Shown here: in pieces, positions 7,919 to 17,179 of the stretch
Layout: each line of letters starts with the position of its first letter
How positions within the stretch are numbered: position 1 is the first letter of the stretch
Source: Streptomyces sp. NBC_00654
Lineage (GTDB): Bacteria; Actinomycetota; Actinomycetes; Streptomycetales; Streptomycetaceae
Direction: 5' to 3'
Length of the DNA stretch: 42,116 bases
Assembly: GCF_026341775.1 (NCBI RefSeq)
Contig: NZ_JAPEOB010000010.1
Location: 1-42,116 of the forward strand
Made by a program: the position numbers and the translations under genes
The notes under the pieces: model-generated
Database searches by the model: none
What the model saw: the letters and a program-made list of their open reading frames with translations, nothing else
Told to the model about the DNA's origin: nothing

Positions 7919-8730
7919 CACCGCTCGAAGAGATCCTGTCCCGGGCGCTGCTGGTACGGGAGCGTGCCGTGCCCCGCGACGTCGTTCCGAGCAGAGAGGC
8001 GCAACACCGCGCACCTCGTCCCGAAGCCGCGGGCCACGGAGTCGTAACGCCGTCGAACGCGGCGGCCGAGGACCTGCGCGCGCTGTGCGAGACACTCGTC
8101 GTGCACACCCCCGCCGAAGCCGTGGCGGACTTCGTCACCGACCAGGTGCCCGAGCCGCGCAGCGCGCTGGTTCTGGCCTGTGTCCTGCAGCTGACCGATA
8201 CCGGTGACGGGGCCCGATTCTGGTGGCAGTACGCCGCCGGCGCCGGGCAGCCAGCGGCCGCGTACTGTCTCTACCTCCACCACCTCGCCCTGGGGGAGGA
8301 GGAAGCGGCCCGGTGGTGGCACGACCAGGCCGATGACGTTCAACCGCCCTCCGGCAACCGCACCCACCCCGCCCGTCCAAACCGGCTCGACACCGCGTCG
8401 ACCACGACGATGCTGCGGATCCTTCGCCGTCTCGCCAAGAACACTGCCCGCCGTCCGCGCCCGGCCGTCGTCACCGAGCTCATGACGTACATGCCCACCG
8501 CGGTCGCGGTCGGATACCTTCGCGAGCCGGACATGGAACTGCCCCTGCCCGGACCCGGCTTCGCCACCACCGTCCGGGAACTCCTCGTCGCGGTCGCGGA
8601 CCGCCCCGACACATCAGGCCGATGCCCGGCCCGAACTGACGGAGCCTCCCTCAGACGCCGCGACACCGACATCGTCCGTACGGCACGGACAGACCGCTCA
8701 CCCCAGTTGAGAGGAACTGCGAAACGCTGA
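7915..8730 (+). CDS. Hypothetical protein coupled to the sigma-like gene, 271 residues (left copy)
   Basis: The ATG at 7915 overlaps the preceding TGA (ATGA). The N-terminal 60 residues are charged and Pro-rich. The central part, about residues 60-170, is helical, with VLACVLQLTDTGDGARFWWQYAAGAGQPAAAYCLYLHHLALGE, reminiscent of TPR- or Sel1-like alpha-solenoid repeats. The C-terminal ~60 residues are basic and low complexity. No signal or membrane segment is seen. This arrangement, sigma-like protein followed by a helical-repeat protein, recurs in Streptomyces genomes in my recollection, and the helical protein may regulate the sigma-like one. That role is inferred from position. Confidence 0.7.
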   Translation: MTPLEEILSRALLVRERAVPRDVVPSREAQHRAPRPEAAGHGVVTPSNAAAEDLRALCETLVVHTPAEAVADFVTDQVPEPRSALVLACVLQLTDTGDGARFWWQYAAGAGQPAAAYCLYLHHLALGEEEAARWWHDQADDVQPPSGNRTHPARPNRLDTASTTTMLRILRRLAKNTARRPRPAVVTELMTYMPTAVAVGYLREPDMELPLPGPGFATTVRELLVAVADRPDTSGRCPARTDGASLRRRDTDIVRTARTDRSPQLRGTAKR

Positions 8731-8923
8731 ACCCATCAACGGTTCGAGATCCGGGTCCGGTGCCGCGCTGATGACCGGGCCCGCCAGCTCCGCCCCCGCA
8801 GGCGTGCCCCCGCGCGGCACACGCCGCGGCCGAGCGGGGCCGCTTCGGCTGGGCCAGCGGCACACCCCTGAACGGCCCCGGCCCGACTCGCCCAACGAAC
8901 CGGTCCGGGGCACGCTGGGAGGC

Positions 8924-9148
8924 GTGACCAGCGCACCGATCGTCGTGCACCGGCCCTCCCGTACGGGCGGTCGGAGAGTCACCGTGCACAACTACGGCCG
9001 GGACGAGGTCCTCGGCACCGCCTACAGCGACCACGACCTGGTCGTGTTCCTCCAGGGGACCGGCGTCGCCGACCCCGATGCCATCCTGGATGACCCGCAG
9101 TGGGTGGAGTGGCGCGGCGGCCCCGCCCACCAGTTCAGCGCCGCCTGA
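8924..9148 (+). CDS. Small conserved hypothetical protein, 74 residues (left copy)
   Basis: The GTG at 8924 is preferred because GGGAGG lies just upstream and the product then begins at the conserved MTSAPIVVHRPS. An ATG at 8771 in the same frame would add 51 Arg/Pro-rich residues with no visible family. The body reads RRVTVHNYGRDEVLGTAYSD followed by DLVVFLQGTGV and ends WVEWRGGPAHQFSAA, a pattern I recognise as a widespread Streptomyces small protein of unknown function. It is cytoplasmic and lacks catalytic motifs. Confidence 0.65.
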   Translation: MTSAPIVVHRPSRTGGRRVTVHNYGRDEVLGTAYSDHDLVVFLQGTGVADPDAILDDPQWVEWRGGPAHQFSAA

Positions 9149-9312
9149 CGCCTGAACGACGGCAGCGGCCGGGCAAGGTGGTCCAGCCCAGCCCAGCCGC
9201 GGTGGCCAAGCGTTGCCCGGGTAATCGGATTCGGACAGCGTTCCGAAAGGCAGTCATGACCGGCAAATGGGCCTGACAAGAATCCCAGGCAGGCCCACTG
9301 CTGCGCCTCTTC

Positions 9313-11841
9313 CTACGCCCAGCGCATCCCGATCGCGGACAGCTGCTCCACGCGTTCCGACGAGAGCGTCGCGGCCCTGCTCCGCTGGTTACCGATCCAG
9401 GAGCCGAGCCTGATGGCCTGCTCCTCCTGGCCCTCGTCGTCGGCACCGACCGCGATCGTCTCCACGTGTTTGCGCGGCACCCGAAGATGCCCCTCGCGCT
9501 CGTAGAACTGCCGTGCGGCTTCCAGGTTCACCGCCCACTTGTCGGCCTGCGTACGGCGCGGGGGCGGCTTCTCGTCCTCGGTCGGGGGTGTGATGCCGAG
9601 GACTTGTTCGCACATCCATTGCTGGACGCCTGTGAGGTTGTCCCAGCCGAGCCGGACCGAGCGCACCCACCGCCCCAGGTCCTCGCCCTGGTGCACGACG
9701 TCGCCGGGCTTGGTGGGCAGCTCGCCGCCGATCTCCTCCAGGTGGAGCCGGACGAGGTGGAAGGAGCGCTGCCACTCCACGGGCCAGGCCGGGCACCAGG
9801 ACGGGTCGATGGCCTCCAGCTGCTCGCGCCGCTCATGCGGCATGGCCCCGGACGACGACTCCACGGGCAGCCCTTCGGCACGCCGTTGCTCGTTCTGGGC
9901 GGCCTTGCGTGCGGCGGCGCGGGCGTTCTTCAGCCAGATGCCCACCTTGTAGCCCTGGTGGGTGGCATCCAAGGGGGCGAGCAGGTGTCCGTTCGTCTCG
10001 GCCCATCCGCGCGCGGCGGACAGGCCTTCTTCCCACGCGACGTCGAAGTGCGACCACACCATGCCCAGCTTCTCCAACTGCAGGATGCGGTGCTCGTCCA
10101 TGTCGCCGCGGGCGTAGAAGCGGCGGGCGTCGGCGGTCCACTGTCCCAGCGGGAAGTTCGCCAGCGAGGTCGGCCATCCGACCCCCTCGGCTTCCTCGCC
10201 CTCCGGCACGCGGTAAGTGAACGGGACGCGCAGATCGCCGTGCTCGCGGGCGAAGATGACAGCGGCCTCCACGCCGCGACGCCAGTGTTCGTGTTCGGGG
10301 TTGAGGACGCGCAGGTTGATGAACGCTGCCAAGGCGGCCGGGTCGCGCGGCGTGGAGAACTCCAACAGGGCCTTGGCCGGGGCGCTGACGCGCTCGGAGC
10401 CCTCGCCGCTGCCGGCACCCTTCCCGCGCTCGTCCTTGCTGACGGGCTTGTAGCGGCTCGGGGCCTGCTGCTCTGCGAGGGCCTCCACGATCCGCGCGTC
10501 GTGCGCCCGCAGCGCCTCCAGGAGCTTGGCGAGCCCGCCGTACGCCCGGGAGGTGAGCATGTTGTCCGCCGTCTCGCCGGGCCCGAGCAGCACGGGCACC
10601 ACGAGCGAGGCCACCTTGCCCTCGCCGGGCTGCATCCGCAGCGCGCGGCCGACGGCCTGGACGAGGTCGGGCATGGAGCCGCGCACATCCGCCCAGTAGA
10701 CGGAGTCGCAGTTCTTGGTGTCGACGCCCTCGCCCAGGACCTTCGCCGAGCTGAGGTAGCACTTCTCCACGACCGTGCCGTCGGTGGCGATCCCGTCGGC
10801 GAATTCGCCCAGCAGACGCCGCCTGTGGAGCGGCTTGTGGTCGCCGCACAGCCAGTTGGCCCAGATCGTCTTGGGGTACAGCTCCGGGTCGGCGGCGTGC
10901 AGCTGCGCGGCGACGCCGGGGAGACCAGCCGCGAAGGCTTCGGCTTCCTTCACCAGGTGGTGGAAGACCAGCGTGCGGCGGAAGCCCTCTTCCGAGGACG
11001 CCTTCACTAGTGCGGTCTGCAGAGCGGCGAGCCGCGCCCCGCGGACCTCTGCCGACCGGCCCTCCGCGCCCAGGAGCTGCGCGGCCTGGAGCGCGGTGTC
11101 GGTGACGTCCACGCATACAACCTGGTAGGGGGCACAAATTCCCCGGTCGATGGCCTCCGAGAGCGTCAAAGTGAACGCCCGGCTGCCAAAGGGGCCCTCG
11201 GGGTCGTCGTCCATGCTCGCGACCAGCTCGCCGGGTGCGCCGGCCTCGTCTTCGTCCCCGAGCTGCCACAGCCGGGGCGTGGCCGTCATGTAGAGGCGCC
11301 GCAGGGACGGGATCTTCTGGTTGTCGTGGACGACCGCCCACGGCTTCCCGATCCGGCCCGAAACGCGGTGAGCTTCGTCCACGACGATCAGGTCCCAAGC
11401 CGCGAGGCCCCCGGCGTGCGCCCGCTCCAGGTTGCCCAGACCGAGGCTGGCGTACGTGGCGTACACGGTTACCTTGTCCAGGCCTCGCGCCCACTCCACC
11501 AGCTCGTCCACGTCCGTGGTGTTGGGGAAGGACACTTCCTCGCCCCGCAGCGAGGAAACCCCGATCATCGGCCCCCTGCGGCCCCCCTCGCGCCACGCGG
11601 TTTCGGTCTGTGCGAGCAGGTCCAGCGAGGGCACGAGCACCAGAACACGGCCCGCGTGGAGCTCCTCAGCGCTGCGGACCGCCACCCGGGTCTTTCCGGA
11701 CCCGGTCGCCATGATCACCTGCGTTCGAAGCCCTCGTTCGGGCACAAGTGATCTTGCAGGCAATTCCAGGGCGCGCACGACCGCGTCAATAGCTTCTCGC
11801 TGGGCTGCCTCGCGCTGATCAGCGCGGTCTGTGCTCGACAT
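9313..11841 (-). CDS. Telomere-adjacent superfamily 2 helicase with helicase-associated domains, 842 residues (left copy)
   Basis: Motifs in order: Walker A GSGKT near residues 47-51; DEAH near 155-158; motif III MTATPR near 185-190; and motif VI QAVGRALRMQ near 390. The C-terminal half contains several helicase-associated (HA) type repeats rich in Trp, Phe and Gly, e.g. around HGDLRVPFTY, NGHLLAPL and EGHLRVPRKHV. This build and its place as the first gene next to the telomere match TtrA-type helicases of Streptomyces chromosomes and linear plasmids, linked to telomere function and conjugal transfer. The start MSSTDRAD (11841) has AGGAG about 13 bases upstream; an in-frame ATG at 11919 would add 26 residues. 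Transcription points away from the telomere. Confidence 0.85.
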   Translation of the reverse strand: MSSTDRADQREAAQREAIDAVVRALELPARSLVPERGLRTQVIMATGSGKTRVAVRSAEELHAGRVLVLVPSLDLLAQTETAWREGGRRGPMIGVSSLRGEEVSFPNTTDVDELVEWARGLDKVTVYATYASLGLGNLERAHAGGLAAWDLIVVDEAHRVSGRIGKPWAVVHDNQKIPSLRRLYMTATPRLWQLGDEDEAGAPGELVASMDDDPEGPFGSRAFTLTLSEAIDRGICAPYQVVCVDVTDTALQAAQLLGAEGRSAEVRGARLAALQTALVKASSEEGFRRTLVFHHLVKEAEAFAAGLPGVAAQLHAADPELYPKTIWANWLCGDHKPLHRRRLLGEFADGIATDGTVVEKCYLSSAKVLGEGVDTKNCDSVYWADVRGSMPDLVQAVGRALRMQPGEGKVASLVVPVLLGPGETADNMLTSRAYGGLAKLLEALRAHDARIVEALAEQQAPSRYKPVSKDERGKGAGSGEGSERVSAPAKALLEFSTPRDPAALAAFINLRVLNPEHEHWRRGVEAAVIFAREHGDLRVPFTYRVPEGEEAEGVGWPTSLANFPLGQWTADARRFYARGDMDEHRILQLEKLGMVWSHFDVAWEEGLSAARGWAETNGHLLAPLDATHQGYKVGIWLKNARAAARKAAQNEQRRAEGLPVESSSGAMPHERREQLEAIDPSWCPAWPVEWQRSFHLVRLHLEEIGGELPTKPGDVVHQGEDLGRWVRSVRLGWDNLTGVQQWMCEQVLGITPPTEDEKPPPRRTQADKWAVNLEAARQFYEREGHLRVPRKHVETIAVGADDEGQEEQAIRLGSWIGNQRSRAATLSSERVEQLSAIGMRWA

Positions 11842-12541
11842 ATCGCCTGCCTTCTCCTGGGGTGCCGTCCGGTCGATTCGAGCGGCGCGAAACGGGGAAC
11901 CTGCACGTAGAGGAGCCATAAGGGCTACGATTGGACTGACGCGATCGGCTGGTTGATCCGCCCCACCGGAACACCGGCAAGGCGGTTGAGTGGATCTCGA
12001 TAACCCTCCCTGAGCGGTCCGGGGTGGTGTGCTCTCAGTCCAGAGCCTATCTCAATATCAGAAATGAAGCACAAAGAATGCGGAGATTTCCCGAACGTGG
12101 CTGAGAGCTGTTAATCATGCCTCATCCCAAGCCAATCCGGGACCTTGACGCCCCCTCAATCCTGTCCGCTTCTCCGGGTGGCCGGCCCCCCAAGCCTCCG
12201 TCACCCGTCCCGACGGCCTGTCACCACCCCTCCTTCTTGCTGCTGCTCGGGCCGCAGGCCCGTGGGTGGGCTGCGCGGAGCGTGGCACACCTGCCCACCC
12301 GTGGCTGTACTGGAGTTGACGGGGGATCTGGGGGGTGGCTGGAGCGCAGCGGAAGCCGCGGGTCGGCCGGAGGCGGCCCCGGCCCGCAACGCGGGCCGTC
12401 TGCCCTGCGGTTGGTGGTGCGCACGCAGTGCTGTGCCGCCTGGCGGTGAACGCAGTGAACCGCGTCCGCTCACGCGGAGCGGGAGCGGCTGAGCCCGCAG
12501 GGCCTAGCTCGCTTCTACGGGCGCAGCCCGTAGGGACCGCC
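11842..12541. other. Telomere-like terminal region, left arm (no gene)
   Basis: These 700 bases hold no supported gene. From about 12180 inward the DNA is packed with short GC-rich inverted repeats, many with tiny loops: a stem around CTACGGG/CCCGTAG near 12515-12533, GGCCCGC/GCGGGCC near 12382-12398 and others. Such clusters of hairpins with three-base GCA/TGC loops mark Streptomyces telomeres, where the 3' overhang folds during terminal-protein-primed patching. The promoter of the helicase must lie at the outer end. One hairpin is degraded here compared with the right arm. Confidence 0.75.
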
Positions 12542-12552
12542 GCGGCGGCGCG
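12542..12552. other. Asymmetric core of the palindrome (presumed telomere junction)
   Basis: The 11 bases GCGGCGGCGCG are flanked by exact 15-bp mirror arms (CCCGTAGGGACCGCC at 12527-12541 and its complement at 12553-12567). The core is not its own reverse complement, so a few bases at the two ends differ or were lost or added where the ends meet. Confidence 0.8.
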
Positions 12553-13252
12553 GGCGGTCCCTACGGGCTGCGCCCGTAGAAGCGAGCTAGGCCCCTGCGG
12601 GGCCTAGCCGCTCCCGCTCCGCGTGAGCGGACGCGGTTCACTGCGTTCACCGCCAGGCGGCACGCACTGCGTGCGCACCACCAACCGCAGGGCAGACGGC
12701 CCGCGTTGCGGGCCGGGGCCGGCCTCCGGCCGACCCGCGGCTTCCGCTGCGCTCCAGCCACCCCCCAGATCCCCCGTCAACTCCAGTACAGCCACGGGTG
12801 GGCAGGTGTGCCACGCTCCGCGCAGCCCACCCACGGGCCTGCGGCCCGAGCAGCAGCAAGAAGGAGGGGTGGTGACAGGCCGTCGGGACGGGTGACGGAG
12901 GCTTGGGGGCGGCCACCCGGAGAAGCGGACAGGATTGAGGGGGCGTCAAGGTCCCGGATTGGCTTGGGATGAGGCATGATTAACAGCTCTCAGCCACGTT
13001 CGGGAAATCTCCGCATTCTTTGTGCTTCATTTCTGATATTGAGATAGGCTCTGGACTGAGAGCACACCACCCCGGACCGCTCAGGGAGGGTTATCGAGAT
13101 CCACTCAACCGCCTTGCCGGTGTTCCGGTGGGGCGGATCAACCAGCCGATCGCGTCAGTCCAATCGTAGCCCTTATGGCTCCTCTACGTGCAGGTTCCCC
13201 GTTTCGCGCCGCTCGAATCGACCGGACGGCACCCCAGGAGAAGGCAGGCGAT
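12553..13252. other. Telomere-like terminal region, right arm (no gene)
   Basis: This is the mirror of 11842-12541. Hairpins seen, from the end outward: CTACGGG-CTGCG-CCCGTAG (12561-12579); a perfect 9-bp stem with TGC loop, CTAGGCCCC/GGGGCCTAG (12587-12607); CGCTC/GAGCG (near 12615-12630); GCACG/CGTGC (near 12659-12674); GGCCCGC-GTT-GCGGGCC; and GGGCC-TGC-GGCCC near 12837-12850. The complementary strand shows GCA triloops, as reported for Streptomyces telomere 3' overhangs. No gene is supported. Confidence 0.75.
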
Positions 13253-15781
13253 ATGTCGAGCACAGACCGCGCTGATCAGCGCGAGGCAGCCCAGCGAGAA
13301 GCTATTGACGCGGTCGTGCGCGCCCTGGAATTGCCTGCAAGATCACTTGTGCCCGAACGAGGGCTTCGAACGCAGGTGATCATGGCGACCGGGTCCGGAA
13401 AGACCCGGGTGGCGGTCCGCAGCGCTGAGGAGCTCCACGCGGGCCGTGTTCTGGTGCTCGTGCCCTCGCTGGACCTGCTCGCACAGACCGAAACCGCGTG
13501 GCGCGAGGGGGGCCGCAGGGGGCCGATGATCGGGGTTTCCTCGCTGCGGGGCGAGGAAGTGTCCTTCCCCAACACCACGGACGTGGACGAGCTGGTGGAG
13601 TGGGCGCGAGGCCTGGACAAGGTAACCGTGTACGCCACGTACGCCAGCCTCGGTCTGGGCAACCTGGAGCGGGCGCACGCCGGGGGCCTCGCGGCTTGGG
13701 ACCTGATCGTCGTGGACGAAGCTCACCGCGTTTCGGGCCGGATCGGGAAGCCGTGGGCGGTCGTCCACGACAACCAGAAGATCCCGTCCCTGCGGCGCCT
13801 CTACATGACGGCCACGCCCCGGCTGTGGCAGCTCGGGGACGAAGACGAGGCCGGCGCACCCGGCGAGCTGGTCGCGAGCATGGACGACGACCCCGAGGGC
13901 CCCTTTGGCAGCCGGGCGTTCACTTTGACGCTCTCGGAGGCCATCGACCGGGGAATTTGTGCCCCCTACCAGGTTGTATGCGTGGACGTCACCGACACCG
14001 CGCTCCAGGCCGCGCAGCTCCTGGGCGCGGAGGGCCGGTCGGCAGAGGTCCGCGGGGCGCGGCTCGCCGCTCTGCAGACCGCACTAGTGAAGGCGTCCTC
14101 GGAAGAGGGCTTCCGCCGCACGCTGGTCTTCCACCACCTGGTGAAGGAAGCCGAAGCCTTCGCGGCTGGTCTCCCCGGCGTCGCCGCGCAGCTGCACGCC
14201 GCCGACCCGGAGCTGTACCCCAAGACGATCTGGGCCAACTGGCTGTGCGGCGACCACAAGCCGCTCCACAGGCGGCGTCTGCTGGGCGAATTCGCCGACG
14301 GGATCGCCACCGACGGCACGGTCGTGGAGAAGTGCTACCTCAGCTCGGCGAAGGTCCTGGGCGAGGGCGTCGACACCAAGAACTGCGACTCCGTCTACTG
14401 GGCGGATGTGCGCGGCTCCATGCCCGACCTCGTCCAGGCCGTCGGCCGCGCGCTGCGGATGCAGCCCGGCGAGGGCAAGGTGGCCTCGCTCGTGGTGCCC
14501 GTGCTGCTCGGGCCCGGCGAGACGGCGGACAACATGCTCACCTCCCGGGCGTACGGCGGGCTCGCCAAGCTCCTGGAGGCGCTGCGGGCGCACGACGCGC
14601 GGATCGTGGAGGCCCTCGCAGAGCAGCAGGCCCCGAGCCGCTACAAGCCCGTCAGCAAGGACGAGCGCGGGAAGGGTGCCGGCAGCGGCGAGGGCTCCGA
14701 GCGCGTCAGCGCCCCGGCCAAGGCCCTGTTGGAGTTCTCCACGCCGCGCGACCCGGCCGCCTTGGCAGCGTTCATCAACCTGCGCGTCCTCAACCCCGAA
14801 CACGAACACTGGCGTCGCGGCGTGGAGGCCGCTGTCATCTTCGCCCGCGAGCACGGCGATCTGCGCGTCCCGTTCACTTACCGCGTGCCGGAGGGCGAGG
14901 AAGCCGAGGGGGTCGGATGGCCGACCTCGCTGGCGAACTTCCCGCTGGGACAGTGGACCGCCGACGCCCGCCGCTTCTACGCCCGCGGCGACATGGACGA
15001 GCACCGCATCCTGCAGTTGGAGAAGCTGGGCATGGTGTGGTCGCACTTCGACGTCGCGTGGGAAGAAGGCCTGTCCGCCGCGCGCGGATGGGCCGAGACG
15101 AACGGACACCTGCTCGCCCCCTTGGATGCCACCCACCAGGGCTACAAGGTGGGCATCTGGCTGAAGAACGCCCGCGCCGCCGCACGCAAGGCCGCCCAGA
15201 ACGAGCAACGGCGTGCCGAAGGGCTGCCCGTGGAGTCGTCGTCCGGGGCCATGCCGCATGAGCGGCGCGAGCAGCTGGAGGCCATCGACCCGTCCTGGTG
15301 CCCGGCCTGGCCCGTGGAGTGGCAGCGCTCCTTCCACCTCGTCCGGCTCCACCTGGAGGAGATCGGCGGCGAGCTGCCCACCAAGCCCGGCGACGTCGTG
15401 CACCAGGGCGAGGACCTGGGGCGGTGGGTGCGCTCGGTCCGGCTCGGCTGGGACAACCTCACAGGCGTCCAGCAATGGATGTGCGAACAAGTCCTCGGCA
15501 TCACACCCCCGACCGAGGACGAGAAGCCGCCCCCGCGCCGTACGCAGGCCGACAAGTGGGCGGTGAACCTGGAAGCCGCACGGCAGTTCTACGAGCGCGA
15601 GGGGCATCTTCGGGTGCCGCGCAAACACGTGGAGACGATCGCGGTCGGTGCCGACGACGAGGGCCAGGAGGAGCAGGCCATCAGGCTCGGCTCCTGGATC
15701 GGTAACCAGCGGAGCAGGGCCGCGACGCTCTCGTCGGAACGCGTGGAGCAGCTGTCCGCGATCGGGATGCGCTGGGCGTAG
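13253..15781 (+). CDS. Telomere-adjacent superfamily 2 helicase with helicase-associated domains (right copy)
   Basis: The product is residue-for-residue identical to the left copy at 9313-11841 (842 residues; GSGKT, DEAH, MTATPR and QAVGRALRMQ motifs, C-terminal HA-type repeats). The ATG at 13253 has AGGAG about 13 bases upstream. It is read away from the palindrome centre. As the first gene beside the telomere-like hairpins it corresponds in position and architecture to TtrA-type helicases. The two copies are divergent from each other across the centre, with about 1.4 kb between start codons. Confidence 0.85.
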   Translation: MSSTDRADQREAAQREAIDAVVRALELPARSLVPERGLRTQVIMATGSGKTRVAVRSAEELHAGRVLVLVPSLDLLAQTETAWREGGRRGPMIGVSSLRGEEVSFPNTTDVDELVEWARGLDKVTVYATYASLGLGNLERAHAGGLAAWDLIVVDEAHRVSGRIGKPWAVVHDNQKIPSLRRLYMTATPRLWQLGDEDEAGAPGELVASMDDDPEGPFGSRAFTLTLSEAIDRGICAPYQVVCVDVTDTALQAAQLLGAEGRSAEVRGARLAALQTALVKASSEEGFRRTLVFHHLVKEAEAFAAGLPGVAAQLHAADPELYPKTIWANWLCGDHKPLHRRRLLGEFADGIATDGTVVEKCYLSSAKVLGEGVDTKNCDSVYWADVRGSMPDLVQAVGRALRMQPGEGKVASLVVPVLLGPGETADNMLTSRAYGGLAKLLEALRAHDARIVEALAEQQAPSRYKPVSKDERGKGAGSGEGSERVSAPAKALLEFSTPRDPAALAAFINLRVLNPEHEHWRRGVEAAVIFAREHGDLRVPFTYRVPEGEEAEGVGWPTSLANFPLGQWTADARRFYARGDMDEHRILQLEKLGMVWSHFDVAWEEGLSAARGWAETNGHLLAPLDATHQGYKVGIWLKNARAAARKAAQNEQRRAEGLPVESSSGAMPHERREQLEAIDPSWCPAWPVEWQRSFHLVRLHLEEIGGELPTKPGDVVHQGEDLGRWVRSVRLGWDNLTGVQQWMCEQVLGITPPTEDEKPPPRRTQADKWAVNLEAARQFYEREGHLRVPRKHVETIAVGADDEGQEEQAIRLGSWIGNQRSRAATLSSERVEQLSAIGMRWA

Positions 15782-15945
15782 GAAGAGGCGCAGCAGTGGG
15801 CCTGCCTGGGATTCTTGTCAGGCCCATTTGCCGGTCATGACTGCCTTTCGGAACGCTGTCCGAATCCGATTACCCGGGCAACGCTTGGCCACCGCGGCTG
15901 GGCTGGGCTGGACCACCTTGCCCGGCCGCTGCCGTCGTTCAGGCG

Positions 15946-16170
15946 TCAGGCGGCGCTGAACTGGTGGGCGGGGCCGCCGCGCCACTCCACCCACTGCGGG
16001 TCATCCAGGATGGCATCGGGGTCGGCGACGCCGGTCCCCTGGAGGAACACGACCAGGTCGTGGTCGCTGTAGGCGGTGCCGAGGACCTCGTCCCGGCCGT
16101 AGTTGTGCACGGTGACTCTCCGACCGCCCGTACGGGAGGGCCGGTGCACGACGATCGGTGCGCTGGTCAC
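15946..16170 (-). CDS. Small conserved hypothetical protein, 74 residues (right copy)
   Basis: Identical to the product of 8924-9148. It starts at GTG with GGGAGG upstream, contains TVHNYGRDEVLG and ends in WVEWRGGPAHQFSAA. It converges with the helicase gene, with a 164-base gap. Function unknown. Confidence 0.65.
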   Translation of the reverse strand: MTSAPIVVHRPSRTGGRRVTVHNYGRDEVLGTAYSDHDLVVFLQGTGVADPDAILDDPQWVEWRGGPAHQFSAA

Positions 16171-16363
16171 GCCTCCCAGCGTGCCCCGGACCGGTTCGTT
16201 GGGCGAGTCGGGCCGGGGCCGTTCAGGGGTGTGCCGCTGGCCCAGCCGAAGCGGCCCCGCTCGGCCGCGGCGTGTGCCGCGCGGGGGCACGCCTGCGGGG
16301 GCGGAGCTGGCGGGCCCGGTCATCAGCGCGGCACCGGACCCGGATCTCGAACCGTTGATGGGT

Positions 16364-17179
16364 TCAGCGTTTCGCAGTTCCTCTCAACTGGGGTGAGCGG
16401 TCTGTCCGTGCCGTACGGACGATGTCGGTGTCGCGGCGTCTGAGGGAGGCTCCGTCAGTTCGGGCCGGGCATCGGCCTGATGTGTCGGGGCGGTCCGCGA
16501 CCGCGACGAGGAGTTCCCGGACGGTGGTGGCGAAGCCGGGTCCGGGCAGGGGCAGTTCCATGTCCGGCTCGCGAAGGTATCCGACCGCGACCGCGGTGGG
16601 CATGTACGTCATGAGCTCGGTGACGACGGCCGGGCGCGGACGGCGGGCAGTGTTCTTGGCGAGACGGCGAAGGATCCGCAGCATCGTCGTGGTCGACGCG
16701 GTGTCGAGCCGGTTTGGACGGGCGGGGTGGGTGCGGTTGCCGGAGGGCGGTTGAACGTCATCGGCCTGGTCGTGCCACCACCGGGCCGCTTCCTCCTCCC
16801 CCAGGGCGAGGTGGTGGAGGTAGAGACAGTACGCGGCCGCTGGCTGCCCGGCGCCGGCGGCGTACTGCCACCAGAATCGGGCCCCGTCACCGGTATCGGT
16901 CAGCTGCAGGACACAGGCCAGAACCAGCGCGCTGCGCGGCTCGGGCACCTGGTCGGTGACGAAGTCCGCCACGGCTTCGGCGGGGGTGTGCACGACGAGT
17001 GTCTCGCACAGCGCGCGCAGGTCCTCGGCCGCCGCGTTCGACGGCGTTACGACTCCGTGGCCCGCGGCTTCGGGACGAGGTGCGCGGTGTTGCGCCTCTC
17101 TGCTCGGAACGACGTCGCGGGGCACGGCACGCTCCCGTACCAGCAGCGCCCGGGACAGGATCTCTTCGAGCGGTGTCAT
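16364..17179 (-). CDS. Hypothetical protein coupled to the sigma-like gene (right copy)
   Basis: Identical to the 271-residue product of 7915-8730. It is the third gene of the overlapping operon (ATGA with the sigma-like gene) and has a central helical segment with FWWQYAAGAGQPAAAYCLYLHHLALGE. It has no signal peptide, and its function is inferred only from its coupling to the regulator. Confidence 0.7.
   Translation of the reverse strand: MTPLEEILSRALLVRERAVPRDVVPSREAQHRAPRPEAAGHGVVTPSNAAAEDLRALCETLVVHTPAEAVADFVTDQVPEPRSALVLACVLQLTDTGDGARFWWQYAAGAGQPAAAYCLYLHHLALGEEEAARWWHDQADDVQPPSGNRTHPARPNRLDTASTTTMLRILRRLAKNTARRPRPAVVTELMTYMPTAVAVGYLREPDMELPLPGPGFATTVRELLVAVADRPDTSGRCPARTDGASLRRRDTDIVRTARTDRSPQLRGTAKR

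Larger units (their letters stand above)
1..12541 (+). repeat. Left arm of a ~25-kb head-to-head inverted repeat (terminal inverted repeat)
   Basis: Every base compared from position 1 to about 12541 is reproduced as reverse complement in 25093 to 12553. Mirrored positions sum to 25094 (or 25093 between the indels near 585 and 6395). All protein-coding genes in the arm have an identical or near-identical partner. Differences seen: substitutions at 524, 566, 616-619 and 699 and an indel at 585-586 around the ku start; one G in the run at 6394-6399; several indels between about 12180 and 12610. The arm reaches the window edge, so its true outer end is not visible. This is the size and content expected of a Streptomyces terminal inverted repeat. 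Confidence 0.97.

Noticed and set aside
9466..11010. Long open frames opposite the helicase gene (up to 587 codons, both arms)
   Set aside because: They are GC-driven shadow frames rich in Arg, Pro and Gly without motifs, whereas the helicase frame has complete superfamily 2 motifs.
12117..12977. Open frames of 66-115 codons within the telomere-like region
   Set aside because: They run through hairpin clusters, differ between arms by frameshifts and have no family features.
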